This document shows, piece after piece, positions 1 to 8,097 of a stretch of DNA of 64,000 nt; the stretch's first letter is position 1, and each line of letters begins with the position of its first letter. Where the stretch lies: positions 1-64,000 of the forward strand of contig CAYYOL010000002.1 in NCBI GenBank assembly GCA_964473245.1. The letters are read 5' to 3'. The notes beneath the pieces were generated by a model, which saw nothing but the letters and a program-made list of their open reading frames with translations, had not been told where the DNA came from and made no database searches. Position numbers and translations under genes: made by a program. The stretch is from CAYZJV01 sp964473245. Lineage in GTDB: Bacteria > Spirochaetota > Spirochaetia > Sphaerochaetales > Sphaerochaetaceae.

Positions 1-118
1 CTGAGGGAACTGCGGCACGACCCATGGAGCCGTCTTCGAGAATCACATCTACTTCCACGGTGGGGTTTCCACGTGAGTCCATGATCTCTCTTGCTTCTAC
101 AAATTCAATGATACTCAT
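1..118 (-). CDS. eno: Enolase, N-terminal fragment cut by the window edge
   Basis: Reading the minus strand from the ATG at 118 gives 39 codons that match the start of bacterial enolase, including the hallmark SRGNPTVEVDV and the GRAAVPS segment of the N-terminal domain. Enolase converts 2-phosphoglycerate to phosphoenolpyruvate in glycolysis, in the cytoplasm. A purine-rich GGAGAG ribosome site (complement of 126-131) sits at a normal distance from the start. The rest of the gene lies left of the window. It is transcribed divergently from the UPF0158-GNAT gene. Confidence 0.93.
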   Translation of the reverse strand, partial: MSIIEFVEAREIMDSRGNPTVEVDVILEDGSMGRAAVPS

Positions 119-142
119 GAATATTCTCTCCTATAAAGGTTA

Positions 143-178
143 TGATGAAAATATGGTTGTTTTGCCACCGATTGTCAA
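143..178 (-). promoter_or_regulatory. Sigma-70 promoter for eno
   Basis: On the minus strand a perfect TTGACA (complement of 173-178) is followed 17 bp later by CATATT (complement of 150-155). This predicts an RNA start near 143 and a leader of about 25 nt that carries the GGAGAG ribosome site. Confidence 0.6.
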
Positions 179-191
179 GGAGCGGGACAGG

Positions 192-1178
192 TTGTACACT
201 GGTGATATGGATATCGAACAGAGAATCGAAGGGTATATGTTGCCTCCTCTTTCGGATGAGTTTCTCTATCAGGTAATATTCTGTATGGAGGACCAGGCAA
301 ACGAGTATTGTGTAGATTTGAAGGATGGGGTAGTCACCGAGGTTGAGTTCGTCGCCGATAGGCGAGAGATCGAACCGCAGCGATTCCTCGATCTCCCTCC
401 CTGGTATCCGTCGGACGGTTTCAGGACGATGGAGAAGTTCGTATCCACACTCCGAAATCCGCTGTATAGGGAGCGGCTGCGCCAGGTGTTACAATCTGGC
501 AAGGGTGTGTTCAGACAGTTCAAGGATGTCCTGCATGAGCAACCGACCCTTGAGCGGCTCTGGTTCTATTACAAGGATCGGGAGATTCGAAGAAGGATCT
601 TCCACTGGTATGAGCGCCACGATGAGGCTTTTCGCCTTGCGAGACTCGGTGAGGAGGTTCCCGATGACGGCTCGAGCGAACTGGTACGTGAGGATTTCAC
701 AATTACCGATGAGATCGATTCGTACCGAGACGATGTAGCTCAACTGAAGGAGCTTGCAATCCGTCGTGTTATGGAGCTCGAGATTCCGACAGCTCGACAT
801 ATGGCGGTGAAATTGCGCGAGGCATGGCGAGAACATCCGGACGATGCACATGTAGTGGCTCTTTCGCTCGAAGGAGAGTTTGCCGGTTTTATCCGCTACC
901 ATATACAAGATCCTGAGCAGGTTGCGGTGATCCGGTGCTTTGCGGTACATGAGGAGTATCAGGGCCTTGGTGTCTTCCGATATCTGTTCGATTCTCTCTG
1001 TTCACGCCTCTCGTTGCAGGGTGTGCGGGATGTCGTGGTACCGCTCGCTGGCGATGCTCTGAAGATCGAGCGGATGTTCGATGCGATCGGTCCATCGGAT
1101 GTGACTCACACGATTTCCGTGTCTGTTCCCCGCTGGACGGAGACGTTTTCTCACGAAAGTTCAAAGGACTTTGCATAA
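192..1178 (+). CDS. UPF0158 domain fused to a GNAT-like acetyltransferase domain
   Basis: The N-terminal half resembles the UPF0158 family of unknown function: a short acidic strand (YCVDLKDG), then PPWYPSDGF, a helical run of arginines and FYYKDREI. The C-terminal 90 or so residues look like a GNAT fold, with strand VVALSLEGEFAGFIR and an acetyl-CoA loop VHEEYQGLGVFR. The reading frame stays open back to position 24, but that upstream part is antisense to enolase. The TTG at 192 is preferred because AAGGAG (177-182) precedes it by 9 nt; ATG at 207 or 153 is possible. The substrate is unknown. A strong hairpin terminator follows, so it is probably a single-gene unit. Confidence 0.7.
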   Translation: MYTGDMDIEQRIEGYMLPPLSDEFLYQVIFCMEDQANEYCVDLKDGVVTEVEFVADRREIEPQRFLDLPPWYPSDGFRTMEKFVSTLRNPLYRERLRQVLQSGKGVFRQFKDVLHEQPTLERLWFYYKDREIRRRIFHWYERHDEAFRLARLGEEVPDDGSSELVREDFTITDEIDSYRDDVAQLKELAIRRVMELEIPTARHMAVKLREAWREHPDDAHVVALSLEGEFAGFIRYHIQDPEQVAVIRCFAVHEEYQGLGVFRYLFDSLCSRLSLQGVRDVVVPLAGDALKIERMFDAIGPSDVTHTISVSVPRWTETFSHESSKDFA

Positions 1179-1198
1179 ATATTCGTGGGCAGCTACAG

Positions 1199-1247
1199 AA
1201 AATTCACATGCAAAGTCACCTTGCATGTCCGAATTTTGTGGTTTTTT
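1199..1247 (+). terminator. Rho-independent terminator after the UPF0158-GNAT gene
   Basis: ACATGCAA (1206-1213) pairs with TTGCATGT (1221-1228) around a 7-nt loop. The stem is extended by AAAATTC (1199-1205) with GAATTTT (1231-1237) across a CC bulge. T-rich sequence including a six-T run follows. Confidence 0.7.
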
Positions 1248-1327
1248 AAAATATTTCGCAAAATATTGTGCATTACATGAGTTTTATATAAAATACGTGT
1301 AACTATTCAATCGTTCATGAATTTAAC

Positions 1328-1356
1328 TTGACAGCTATATAGGGCGTTGTTATAAT
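1328..1356 (+). promoter_or_regulatory. Perfect consensus sigma-70 promoter
   Basis: TTGACA (1328-1333) and TATAAT (1351-1356) are separated by exactly 17 bp, matching the consensus at all 12 positions. The RNA start is predicted near 1363, leaving a leader of about 63 nt before the outer-membrane protein gene. The upstream 100 bp are very AT-rich, as in an UP element. Confidence 0.85.
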
Positions 1357-1425
1357 CCGTCTTGTATAACGAGAAAAGGGAAGAAGCGGGTCTTTGCGCC
1401 TGTCCCGAATTTTTTTGGAGGAAGT

Positions 1426-2709
1426 ATGAAGAAGATTTCTGCAGTACTTTTGGTTCTAGTACTCGTGGGCAGTGTGGCTTTCGCCAGCTTCACGGGTAGC
1501 GCAACAACAGAGTTTGGTTTTAATCTGGACAATGGTGAATACGGATTCGATAACAGCACTTCCGTTACCATTGACGTCGCATTGATGGAAGCGCTTGGTG
1601 AGGCTAAAGGTGAAGGTGATATCTATGCGGATATCTCTGCTTCTTTGAGTTTCACTTTCAGCAACGCTGATGCAAGTGATTTGGATCCAGTGGCAGCAAC
1701 CCCAAATGTATGGGCAAACGATGGTGATGAGGCATTGGTTCCTCTCTATGTAACTTTCGAGTTCGATCATGCGAAGATCGTCGGAGATGACTGGTATGTC
1801 GGTATCCTCGGTGCTCTTGGTGCTCCTAACTTTGCTTCCTCTGCTATTGACGAGTGGGAAGAAGCTGCTGATGGCGATGATGGTCTTTGGGGTTATCTCT
1901 CAGAAAAAGCAACACATAATGCAGACTTCGAATCCTCTGTGAGCGACCTGCCAGGTCTTGAAGTCGGTTATATGGGTTACAAGTTGGGTCTTGGTGTTAA
2001 AGGAGACGTCAATGATGAAGAGTATGGATTCTACGGTGCTGTAGAGACTCCAGAATTTGATGTTGCCGACGGCCTCTTGGTCAGCTTCGGAGCTGCTGGT
2101 TTGCTTTCGGATAGCGACAAAGCAGTCAGTGGTTCTGCAAAGGCTGCTTTCGAGACCGATGAGTATTCTGCATCTCTTGCAGCAGACATGAACTATGACG
2201 ATGATACATTCGATTTCGAAGTTGCTCTCGCAGCTTCCTACGACATCTTCTCAATGGATGCTTATTATGCAACCAGAGCAATGTTCGATGGCTCCCTTAC
2301 CAACAACGCAATTGACAACCTTCTTTCGGCACAGGTCGTAGTTGACCTTGATCCCATGAAGGTGACCGTCAAGGGTCTTGACCTCGTGAACGACCAGGAT
2401 TTGAGCGCTAACGTTGAGTATCAGGTCAGTGATGAGCTTCTCGTCGGTTTCGGCGGTGGGTACGTCATTGGAACAGAAGACCTTTCCGTTTCTGCTGACT
2501 TGACTTATGAAGTGGATATGTACAAAGCTTATCTCGAAGCCGATTTCGGTTACAACCTTGACACAGAAGACGACTCACTTGAGTTGGTTCTTGGTGTTGA
2601 GTCCACCACGCTCGTTGCTGGCGCAACTCTGTATGGTGAGTGGGAAAGCGGAAATCTTCTTGCTGAAGGTTTCGGTGCTATCACTGTCGGTGCAAAAATC
2701 GAGTTCTAA
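1426..2709 (+). CDS. Major outer-membrane beta-barrel (porin-like) protein
   Basis: The 427-residue product begins with a Sec signal peptide (MKKISAVLLV..., likely cleaved after FA near residue 20). It continues as alternating polar/hydrophobic strands rich in Gly, Asp, Glu, Ala and Val, without membrane helices. It ends in GAKIEF, a terminal aromatic residue typical of proteins inserted by the BAM complex. Such acidic barrels are common surface proteins of spirochaetes. A consensus promoter, a strong ribosome site (GGAGGAAG, 1417-1424) and a compact terminator indicate very high expression as a single-gene transcript. The precise function (general porin or otherwise) cannot be read from sequence. 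Confidence 0.75.
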   Translation: MKKISAVLLVLVLVGSVAFASFTGSATTEFGFNLDNGEYGFDNSTSVTIDVALMEALGEAKGEGDIYADISASLSFTFSNADASDLDPVAATPNVWANDGDEALVPLYVTFEFDHAKIVGDDWYVGILGALGAPNFASSAIDEWEEAADGDDGLWGYLSEKATHNADFESSVSDLPGLEVGYMGYKLGLGVKGDVNDEEYGFYGAVETPEFDVADGLLVSFGAAGLLSDSDKAVSGSAKAAFETDEYSASLAADMNYDDDTFDFEVALAASYDIFSMDAYYATRAMFDGSLTNNAIDNLLSAQVVVDLDPMKVTVKGLDLVNDQDLSANVEYQVSDELLVGFGGGYVIGTEDLSVSADLTYEVDMYKAYLEADFGYNLDTEDDSLELVLGVESTTLVAGATLYGEWESGNLLAEGFGAITVGAKIEF

Positions 2710-2736
2710 TCGATTACCATTACAAGTTTTCAACAA

Positions 2737-2763
2737 GGCCGCCCGCAAGGGCGGTCTTTCTAT
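2737..2763 (+). terminator. Terminator of the major outer-membrane protein gene
   Basis: An 8-bp stem, GGCCGCCC (2737-2744) with GGGCGGTC (2749-2756), is closed by a GCAA tetraloop and followed by TTTC and an AT-rich stretch. Confidence 0.85.
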
Positions 2764-2786
2764 AGTCTGGGGTAATTCATGCCTCA

Positions 2787-2824
2787 CAATAAAACAGCTG
2801 TTGCATTCATCTGCAACAGCTGTT
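2787..2824 (-). terminator. Terminator of the ftsH-hslO-rlmL operon
   Basis: ACAGCTGTTGCA (2794-2805) and TGCAACAGCTGT (2812-2823) form a perfect 12-bp stem with a 6-nt loop. On the minus strand it lies just after the rlmL stop and is followed by TTTTATTG. Confidence 0.85.
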
Positions 2825-2843
2825 GATCTCGTAGGAGAGGGAA

Positions 2844-5084
2844 TTACTTCTTGCGTATGACTTTCTTGACTGGTCTCTCTACTTCCTTACGGGACATCTT
2901 GACCACAGCCTTTCTATGCTTGATGGTCCAGCAGTAGTGGATCTTCGCGTTGCGAGCGAAGTCTTCTCCGATCGTCTGAGATGTTATGTCGGTCACCTCA
3001 TACTCTTCTTGAAGCTCCGGATCCATGGAGAACTTGCGGAAGTTCGTTGAGAAGATCAGTGTGCCATCGTGAGTGAGGTGGCGCATGGCCGAGTGGATCA
3101 AACGACGTTGGTCTCTGTCTACGTCGAACATGCTGCGCATCTTCGAGTTGCTGAATGTCGGGGGGTCACAGAAGATCAGGTCGTAAGTATCGTGAGTCGA
3201 CTTGAGCCACTCGATGCAGTCTTCCTTGTAGAAGAAGTGATTCATACCTTCGAATCCGTTCATCTCCATATGCTTGATTGCCCAGTCGAGATAGGTAGCC
3301 GAGGCATCGACGCTTACGGTGCTTAGTGCTCCGCCTGCAGCTGCATGCACGGTCGCTGTACCTGTGTAGCTGAAGAGATTGAGAAATCGTTTGCCGTTGG
3401 CCATCTCTTCTATCATCTTCCTCACTGGACGGTGGTCCAGGAAGATTCCGGTATCGAGATAGTCGGTGAAGTTCACCATGAACACATGTCCGTGTTCGCG
3501 CATAATGTAGTACTTTCCGGCATTCGCCAGCTTCTCATACTGGCTTGTGCCCCGCTGTTCTCTTCTCTGTTTTACGAAAATGAATTCCAGGTCTATACCT
3601 GTTGCCCGCTCGGTGGCGTCGATTAGTTCGTTTAAACGCCGCTGTGCAGCCTCCGGATCTATGGTCGACGGTGGCGCATATTCTTGCAGGTGGATATACT
3701 TTCCCTCGTACCAGTCGATGGCGGCTGAGTATTCGGGCATGTCTGCATCGTATATCCGATACGATGTCACCCCTTCTGCCTCCATGAGCGGTTGTAGGCG
3801 ATCAAGGTTCTTTCTCAGCCGATTGAAGGCCATCTGAGCACCCTCGGAAAGCGGCTGTGCAAGACGTTCCTCTCGTTTCTGTATTGCCTTGTCGATCATT
3901 GCCTGTCGCTCTTGGTGGGTGAACACATGATAGTGGGCAAGCTGAGCTTCCATTGGACCGTTGAACAGTGCATTGGTCCGATCCGGTTTCATATCCACAT
4001 AGCTGAGCAGTTCCTTGTCTCCACAGAGAATGCTCACTCGCCAGCCTGGAAACAGGGTGTTGAAGGTCTTTCCCATGACCAGATAGAAGTGCTCTATGGA
4101 GCCTGTACCCTCCATGCGTTTGCCGTATGGTGGGTCGGTGACCACATAGTGCTCCCCTTCCGGGACATCGTGCTCTTCGATCCTTGTGAAGTCTTTCTGT
4201 TCCACGGTGATACACGACTCCACTTTGGCATGCCTCGCATGAATCTTAGAGAGTCTGATCGCCTCGGGATCGTTATCCCAGGCAAGGATACGTATGTTCT
4301 TCTGCAGACCGGCCTCGTGGCGAAGCAGAGCCTCCTCGAGCACCTGCTCCCAGAGATCGGGATCGTGCATATCCAGCTTGAGAAATGCGAACCTAGTCGG
4401 ATCTAGCAGACCGGGAGCCGTATCGGTGGCGATCAGTGCCGCTTCGATCGGAATGGTTCCCGAACCACAGAGAGGGTCGAGCAGGAGAGCCGGCTCTCCG
4501 TCCACAACGCTCTTGTACCAGTCGCTTCGCATAAGAACGGCGGCAGCGAGATTCTCCTTGAGAATCGCTCCGGTATCACCGGTGCGGTAGCCCCGTTTAT
4601 GTAGTGACTTGCCAGAGAAATCGAGATACCAAGTCACCGCACGCCTCTCGAAGTGGACATGGAACGTCACATCGGGATTATCGAACTCGACCGTGGGTCT
4701 CTCGCCAGCGAACTGCTCACGCATACGATCCACAATGGCATCCTTAAGACGGATTGCGCCGAATGTGGTCTTCTTGAGCCACGGACAGTTCATGGCTGTG
4801 ACCGTGACGGAGAAGGTCTTGCTTGGATCGAGCCACTGCTCCCATGCGATCAGCATGGAAGATTCGTAGAACTCATCGGGACCATAGACATCGTCCTCTT
4901 GAGCAATCCCGAGCATGAGACGTGTAGCGATACGTGAGTTGAGACAGAACCGGTAAGCCGAACCAAGGTCGGCTTCAAATTCCACACCGCCATTGACCAG
5001 GTGAACTTCAGAAGCCCCAGCCTTCTGTGCTTCCTGAGCTACCAGATCGTTCTGGTTGGCGGCTGCTGCCGCAAAGTAGATCAT
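2844..5084 (-). CDS. rlmL: Bifunctional 23S rRNA (m2G2445 / m7G2069) methyltransferase RlmKL
   Basis: This 746-residue protein has the RlmKL architecture: an N-terminal THUMP region (about 45-155), a first SAM methyltransferase domain with catalytic DPPYGKRM near residue 316, and a second methyltransferase domain with FCDPPTFSNSK near residue 640. In E. coli the two halves make m2G2445 and m7G2069 in 23S rRNA while unwinding the local helix. It is the last gene of the ftsH-hslO-rlmL operon, 11 nt after hslO, with a GAGGAG ribosome site. Full length, no missing motif. Confidence 0.9.
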   Translation of the reverse strand: MIYFAAAAANQNDLVAQEAQKAGASEVHLVNGGVEFEADLGSAYRFCLNSRIATRLMLGIAQEDDVYGPDEFYESSMLIAWEQWLDPSKTFSVTVTAMNCPWLKKTTFGAIRLKDAIVDRMREQFAGERPTVEFDNPDVTFHVHFERRAVTWYLDFSGKSLHKRGYRTGDTGAILKENLAAAVLMRSDWYKSVVDGEPALLLDPLCGSGTIPIEAALIATDTAPGLLDPTRFAFLKLDMHDPDLWEQVLEEALLRHEAGLQKNIRILAWDNDPEAIRLSKIHARHAKVESCITVEQKDFTRIEEHDVPEGEHYVVTDPPYGKRMEGTGSIEHFYLVMGKTFNTLFPGWRVSILCGDKELLSYVDMKPDRTNALFNGPMEAQLAHYHVFTHQERQAMIDKAIQKREERLAQPLSEGAQMAFNRLRKNLDRLQPLMEAEGVTSYRIYDADMPEYSAAIDWYEGKYIHLQEYAPPSTIDPEAAQRRLNELIDATERATGIDLEFIFVKQRREQRGTSQYEKLANAGKYYIMREHGHVFMVNFTDYLDTGIFLDHRPVRKMIEEMANGKRFLNLFSYTGTATVHAAAGGALSTVSVDASATYLDWAIKHMEMNGFEGMNHFFYKEDCIEWLKSTHDTYDLIFCDPPTFSNSKMRSMFDVDRDQRRLIHSAMRHLTHDGTLIFSTNFRKFSMDPELQEEYEVTDITSQTIGEDFARNAKIHYCWTIKHRKAVVKMSRKEVERPVKKVIRKK

Positions 5085-5095
5085 AGAGACTCCTC

Positions 5096-6019
5096 TTACT
5101 GTAACAATGTGTCCAGTTCATCCTTCTCGAACGGGTAGATGGTCCCGCAGTTGAAGCAGTGCAGCTCCAGAGGGAACGGCCCCTCGTCCAGAATGGCACG
5201 CTTCTCGTCCACTGGGAGCGAACCGAGATACTCGGCGAACCGTTTCCTGTCGCAGGGGCAGGAGAACCCGAACGGGAGACTCTCCAGATAGCGAGGCTGT
5301 GACTGTTCGAAGACCGTCTCCACGAACTCCCTTCCGCTCTTTCCTTCGGAGAGGTGTTTTCCGAGAGACGGCATATTCGCCGCGATCATCTCGAGCTCTT
5401 CGAGGTGCTTGTCGTCGGCTCCGGGTAGTTTCTGTAAGAACAGACCACCAGCACCGGTCACTCGCCCCTCACGGTCGAACTGGATGCTCAGAGAGACAAC
5501 CGAAGGAGTCTGCTCGGAGATCAGGAAATACTCTGCAAGGTCTTTTGCAATACTACCATGCTGCAGCATCACCTGACCGGTAAACGGCGTCTTCTTCCCT
5601 TCGAGCAGCTTCGTGACGGTGAGGAACCCTGGGCCGAAGAAAGGACTCAGGTCAAAGCTCTCCAAGGGTTTCTCTATCGGAATGGGAACTTCCTTGAGGT
5701 AACCACGGACAGCACCGATTGCCCAGGCCTCTATATAGACGCCTTTGATCGGACCACCACACTCTATAGAGAGCTGGATACGGTCATCGCCCTTCACCGT
5801 AGAGGAGAGCAGCCCGCCGGCAAGATACCCGTGGCCGAGTACGAGCGTTTCGAGAATACCAAGATCGTGGTTCGCACGCATCTGGTTCACAACTTCTGTT
5901 CCCTGCACCACCACAGCCCGAACGGCACCATCGTGGAGCAGAAAGACATCCCTTCCATCTTCGGGAAGGGAGGCTATATGGGAACGTAACAAATCATCTT
6001 TCAAAGGTTTACGGATCAT
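5096..6019 (-). CDS. hslO: Redox-regulated chaperone Hsp33
   Basis: The 307-residue product matches Hsp33, a holdase activated when oxidation releases zinc from four C-terminal cysteines. The switch is intact: CPC near residues 255-257 and CFNC near 288-291, about 30 residues apart as in the family. The N-terminal body has the typical GAVRAVVVQGTE and GHGYLAGGLLSS segments. It starts 11 nt after the ftsH stop with no obvious Shine-Dalgarno, which suggests translational coupling to ftsH. Pairing an oxidative-stress holdase with the FtsH protease makes a protein-quality operon. Confidence 0.92.
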   Translation of the reverse strand: MIRKPLKDDLLRSHIASLPEDGRDVFLLHDGAVRAVVVQGTEVVNQMRANHDLGILETLVLGHGYLAGGLLSSTVKGDDRIQLSIECGGPIKGVYIEAWAIGAVRGYLKEVPIPIEKPLESFDLSPFFGPGFLTVTKLLEGKKTPFTGQVMLQHGSIAKDLAEYFLISEQTPSVVSLSIQFDREGRVTGAGGLFLQKLPGADDKHLEELEMIAANMPSLGKHLSEGKSGREFVETVFEQSQPRYLESLPFGFSCPCDRKRFAEYLGSLPVDEKRAILDEGPFPLELHCFNCGTIYPFEKDELDTLLQ

Positions 6020-6030
6020 AGGGCTACAGA

Positions 6031-7995
6031 TTACGCAACAACACCGTTTTGTGCAAGCGTCTTGAACTCTTCTCCATCGATTACCTCTTTCTCAAGTAAT
6101 ATTCCGGTGATGTGTTCGAGCGTCTCCCGGTTTTTGGTGAGCTTTTCCAGAACCAGCTGGTACCGATCGTTCACCACACGAGCCGTTTCGTTGTCTATAT
6201 ACTCCTGAGCCGCCTCCGAGTACTCACGTGAGCCACCGAGACCCATTTTCGTCGTGGAGGGGAGGGTGATGTTGCGATACTTCTCACTCATGCCGAACTC
6301 GGTGATCATCCTCCGCACCATATCACTGGCACGACTGATATCGTTGCCGGCTCCTGTCGAAATCTCGCCAAAGACAATCTCCTCGGCAGCACGACCGCCA
6401 AGCAGTGTATCGATATTACCCAGAAGCTCGTTCTCACTCATGAGGAATCGATCCTCGGTCGGGTACTGAAGCGTGTATCCGAGCGCACCGAGGCCACGGG
6501 GAATGATGGAGATCTTGGAGACTGGCGGAGAACCTTCGGTCATATAGGCGGTAAGCGCGTGCCCCGTCTCGTGGTAGGCAACCCGTTTTCGCTCATCGTC
6601 ACTGAGTATGCGACTCCTTCTCTGCAATCCTGCGAACGATTTCTCGATCGCCTCCTCGAAGTCCTCCTGGATCACCTCTTTTCTTCCCGCTCTCACTGCC
6701 ATGAGAGCTGCTTCGTTGGCAATGTTTGCCAGATCGGCACCTGCCAACCCGGCTGCGGACATAGCGATCTTCCTCAACTCGACACCCTCTGCAATCTTGA
6801 TCCCCTTGGTGTGTATCTTGAGAATCGCAAGTCGACCTTCAAGGTCCGGTTTATCCACAAGCACCTGTCGGTCGAACCTACCCGGTCTCAGCAGTGCCTG
6901 GTCGAGAATCTCGGGTCTGTTGGTAGCGGCAATAATGATCACTCCGGTACGGGAGTCGAATCCGTCCATCTCTACCAGGAGCTGGTTCAGCGTCTGCTCA
7001 CGCTCATCGTTGCCTCCGAGGTTCGCTTGGCTACGGGTCCTTCCGATCGCATCGATCTCATCTATGAAGATAATACAGGGAGACTTCTCCCTCGCCTGTC
7101 TGAACAGATCCCGAACCCGTGCTGCACCGACACCCACGAACATCTCCACAAAGTCGGCTCCGCTCATTCTAAAGAACGGTACTCCGGCTTCGCCAGCCAC
7201 GGCCTTTGCAAGCAACGTCTTTCCTGTCCCTGGAGGACCCACCAAAAGTACCCCTTTGGGTATCTTTCCACCGATTTCGGTGTACCGTTCGGGTTTCTGT
7301 AGGAAGTCGACAATCTCCTCGAGCTCAAGCTTGCTCTCATCGGCACCAGCGACATCGGCGAATCGGATCCCCGTATCGCCTTCGGCTACGATCTTCGCCT
7401 TGTTTTGATTGAACGAAAGGACTCCCTGTCCTCCACCCTGTCCCATCTTCGTGAAGAGGAATCGCCAGATCAGAATGAAGATCACCATAGGCAGAATGTA
7501 TGAGAGCAGTGTACCGAACAAGCTCGGACGAGCAGGAGCTGTCGCATAGTATTCCACACCTGCTTCATCGAGCAGTGCGATGAAGTTCGGATCATCGAGC
7601 GCATATGTACTGAATGACTGCACCGTAGGGGCCTGTTGAGTCAGAGCCTGAAAGCCCTCTCTCTCGGTCAGGTTCACCAACTGCTCCCGGCTGACCGTGT
7701 GTCCGATGTACCGGTCCTCCTGGATCTCGACACGGACGATCTCTCCGGTTCGTATCATCTGCTTGAATTGATTGTAGTCGACTGCCGTCACATTCGTACT
7801 CTGCATGAGCATCGAGTTGACGATCAACATGGCGAGGATGATGAATATGAAATACCAGAAAGAGAACTTGAACCGTTTACCGAAAACAGTCGGTCCTCCG
7901 CTGTGTATACCCGGCTCGTTCTCGGGGCAATTCTTGTTCTTTCCGCGCAAGGGTCTTCCTTGCTTGTCTTTACATTCCTGATCTTTCTCCGACAT
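6031..7995 (-). CDS. ftsH: ATP-dependent zinc metalloprotease FtsH
   Basis: FtsH extracts and degrades membrane and cytosolic proteins as a membrane-anchored hexamer. The 654-residue product has two membrane helices (about 44-62 and 159-182) around a small periplasmic domain. It has an AAA+ module with Walker A GPPGTGKT near 253-260, Walker B IIFIDEIDAIG, second region of homology, and the protease motif HETGH near 475. The frame is open 148 codons further upstream, but that part is antisense to the divergent SDR gene. The ATG at 7995 has an AGAGGTG ribosome site and gives the usual family length. First gene of the ftsH-hslO-rlmL operon. Confidence 0.95.
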   Translation of the reverse strand: MSEKDQECKDKQGRPLRGKNKNCPENEPGIHSGGPTVFGKRFKFSFWYFIFIILAMLIVNSMLMQSTNVTAVDYNQFKQMIRTGEIVRVEIQEDRYIGHTVSREQLVNLTEREGFQALTQQAPTVQSFSTYALDDPNFIALLDEAGVEYYATAPARPSLFGTLLSYILPMVIFILIWRFLFTKMGQGGGQGVLSFNQNKAKIVAEGDTGIRFADVAGADESKLELEEIVDFLQKPERYTEIGGKIPKGVLLVGPPGTGKTLLAKAVAGEAGVPFFRMSGADFVEMFVGVGAARVRDLFRQAREKSPCIIFIDEIDAIGRTRSQANLGGNDEREQTLNQLLVEMDGFDSRTGVIIIAATNRPEILDQALLRPGRFDRQVLVDKPDLEGRLAILKIHTKGIKIAEGVELRKIAMSAAGLAGADLANIANEAALMAVRAGRKEVIQEDFEEAIEKSFAGLQRRSRILSDDERKRVAYHETGHALTAYMTEGSPPVSKISIIPRGLGALGYTLQYPTEDRFLMSENELLGNIDTLLGGRAAEEIVFGEISTGAGNDISRASDMVRRMITEFGMSEKYRNITLPSTTKMGLGGSREYSEAAQEYIDNETARVVNDRYQLVLEKLTKNRETLEHITGILLEKEVIDGEEFKTLAQNGVVA

Positions 7996-8033
7996 GGTCA
8001 CCTCTTGATTGTACTGTCGCTGACACAGCGTAC

Positions 8034-8069
8034 CACTCGAAATATACTCCCCATTTCGGCAATCGACAA
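8034..8069 (-). promoter_or_regulatory. Promoter of the ftsH operon, sharing its -35 region with the SDR promoter
   Basis: On the minus strand TTGTCG (complement of 8064-8069) lies 17 bp from TATATT (complement of 8041-8046), predicting an RNA start near 8034 and a leader of about 39 nt. The leader contains a short inverted repeat (CGCTG-TGT-CAGCG, minus strand). The -35 hexamer overlaps the -35 of the divergent SDR promoter. Confidence 0.6.
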
Positions 8070-8091
8070 ACCCTTTGTTCTCCCCTATAGT
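8063..8091 (+). promoter_or_regulatory. Promoter of the SDR gene, predicting a leaderless mRNA
   Basis: TCGACA (8063-8068) and TATAGT (8086-8091) each differ from consensus at one position and are 17 bp apart. The -10 box ends 6 nt before the ATG at 8098, so the predicted RNA start falls on or next to the start codon. No Shine-Dalgarno is present. Confidence 0.65.
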
Positions 8092-8097
8092 GGGACT

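Noticed and set aside
24..191. N-terminal extension of the UPF0158-GNAT gene from the ATG at 24
   Set aside because: Positions 1-118 encode the enolase N-terminus on the other strand, and a good ribosome site supports a start at 192.
7636..8097. Upstream extension of the SDR frame
   Set aside because: It is antisense to ftsH, has no dehydrogenase features, and the Rossmann fold starts naturally at ATG 8098.
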